Shown piece after piece: positions 5,777 to 6,227 of a stretch of DNA of 6,227 nucleotides (position 1 is the first letter of the stretch; every line of letters begins with the position of its first letter). The notes below the pieces were generated by a model. The model saw only the letters and a list, made by a program, of their open reading frames with translations. It searched no databases and was not told the origin of the DNA. The position numbers and the translations under genes were made by a program. This DNA is from Syntrophaceae bacterium. GTDB lineage: Bacteria; Desulfobacterota; Syntrophia; Syntrophales; UBA5619. The stretch covers positions 1 to 6,227 of the forward strand of contig JAHFBU010000105.1 in assembly GCA_023249795.1 (NCBI GenBank), read 5' to 3'.

Positions 5777-5959
5777 GAATAGCAATCCCGCACAGCCGTT
5801 TCGCCGCCACCTGTTTTTCCTTCATGTTCACCCCGCGGGCGATCATCACCCGCTGCGGATCAGGGGGTGGTCCACGACGTTTTGGACCCGCTCCCCGAAG
5901 AGGTAAACCGTCAGGTCCAGTTTCCGCAGGCTCTGCTCATACTCACTTCCCGTCATCAT
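5777..5959 (-). pseudogene. remnant of a 4-hydroxybutyryl-CoA dehydratase (AbfD/HpaB family) gene with internal deletion
   Basis: From ATG 5959 leftward one frame gives MMTGSEYEQSLRKLDLTVYL, then FGERVQNVVDHPLIRSG and a stop at 5846. This is the N-terminal signature of the family (compare 'Y.ESLRKL...VY.FGE...N.VDHP.IRPS'). The next frame, overlapping the junction near 5852-5857, reads QRVMIARGVNMKEKQVAAKR then LCGIAI. This resembles the extreme C-terminus of AbfD as I recall it (SPQAQRIMIAR..., ending KAIAGIK). Roughly 35 N-terminal and 25 C-terminal codons remain of a gene normally about 480-490 codons long. The catalytic FAD/[4Fe-4S] core is therefore gone, and the two ends are out of frame. 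The C-terminal frame runs into the inverted repeat copy and stops at 5766. The start is 10 nt after the PIN gene stop and has no good ribosome site. Assignment is from memory of the family, not a search. Confidence 0.72.
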
Positions 5960-5969
5960 TTTTAGATAC

Positions 5970-6227
5970 TCACGGAGAAACGATCAGCCCCGCGATCTGA
6001 GGATAGATCCTGCGGAAGTCGCTTTCATTCAGCGTAACGACGCGATCCGCTTGCCCCTTGATCGCTGTATAAACGATCAGTGCATCATAGGTCACGCCAC
6101 CGATAATTCCTTCCTCGGAAAGATGTTTGGTAACGGCGCTGTAGTCCTCAACCGATAGAGGCATCACTTCGCACAGATCAAGAACGTTGTGCCGGATCAG
6201 TTCATAAGCGATCACTGACGATATGCG
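5970..6227 (-). CDS. PIN-domain protein, VapC-like toxin family, C-terminal part (N-terminus off window)
   Basis: The frame is open from the window edge to TGA at 5972-5970 and gives the last 85 residues. A GTG at 6215 lies inside the frame but is not a credible start, because a PIN domain needs an N-terminal Asp-containing strand that is missing here. The visible part matches the second half of PIN ribonucleases: EVMPLSVEDY (20-29), then GGVTYDALIVYTAIKGQADR with the conserved acidic Asp48, then VVTLNESDF with Thr65, Asn67 and Asp70 at the metal site. PIN toxins cleave RNA and are usually paired with an upstream antitoxin, which would lie beyond the right edge. No antitoxin lies downstream. 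Whether this is a complete toxin-antitoxin pair cannot be seen. Confidence 0.82.
   Translation of the reverse strand, partial: RISSVIAYELIRHNVLDLCEVMPLSVEDYSAVTKHLSEEGIIGGVTYDALIVYTAIKGQADRVVTLNESDFRRIYPQIAGLIVSP

Noticed and set aside
5270..5785. Minus-strand 171-residue open frame with repeated PGFRITSP peptides
   Set aside because: It is antisense to the synthetase and its peptide repeats simply translate the DNA repeat array. It has no ribosome site and no recognisable domain.
5478..5906. Plus-strand open frame with repeated DVMRKPGG peptides
   Set aside because: It overlaps the synthetase end out of frame, and the periodic peptide comes from the nucleotide repeats. The rest is antisense to the dehydratase remnant.

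Overview
The window is about 58-60 % GC by eye and reads as a dense chromosomal segment of an anaerobic deltaproteobacterium-like organism (Desulfobacterota, perhaps the Syntrophales). This placement is an inference. It rests on a single-polypeptide ADP-forming acyl/acetyl-CoA synthetase, an EIIA protein fused to an excisionase-type helix-turn-helix, a stand-alone tatA beside rodZ, and a relic of a 4-hydroxybutyryl-CoA dehydratase-type gene. No rRNA, tRNA or CRISPR was seen.

Left part (1-1275): a partial minus-strand gene encodes a DNA-binding domain joined to a PTS EIIA(Ntr)-type domain. It is divergent from ssb on the plus strand. The 191-bp gap holds a near-consensus sigma70 promoter for the EIIA gene (TTGACA-N17-TATATT), overlapped by direct and inverted repeats that look like an operator. 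ssb ends 7 bp from the convergent tatA.

Middle (1283-2487, minus strand): rodZ (HTH, one membrane helix, Pro/Ala linker, C-terminal beta domain), then tatA. tatA has its own strong promoter (TTGACA-N17-TAAGAT) with a 14-bp palindrome against the -35 box. A divergent intergenic region (2488-2668) separates rodZ from the next operon.

Right part (2669-5629, plus strand): a two-gene operon, 24 bp apart, of an inositol-monophosphatase-family phosphatase and a 714-residue ADP-forming acyl-CoA synthetase with both subunits fused. The synthetase would couple acyl-CoA breakdown to ATP formation by substrate-level phosphorylation.

Accessory tail (5630-6227): two bases after the synthetase stop begins an array of four direct repeats of about 31 bp. 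A fifth, inverted half-copy follows and folds with the fourth into a 15-bp-stem hairpin. Next, on the minus strand and not visible as a normal ORF, lies the remnant of a 4-hydroxybutyryl-CoA dehydratase family gene. Its first ~35 codons are joined out of frame to its last ~25 codons, so a large internal deletion has removed the middle. Ten bases upstream of its start is the stop codon of a PIN-domain (VapC-like) protein that runs off the window. This tail is the most unusual part of the window.
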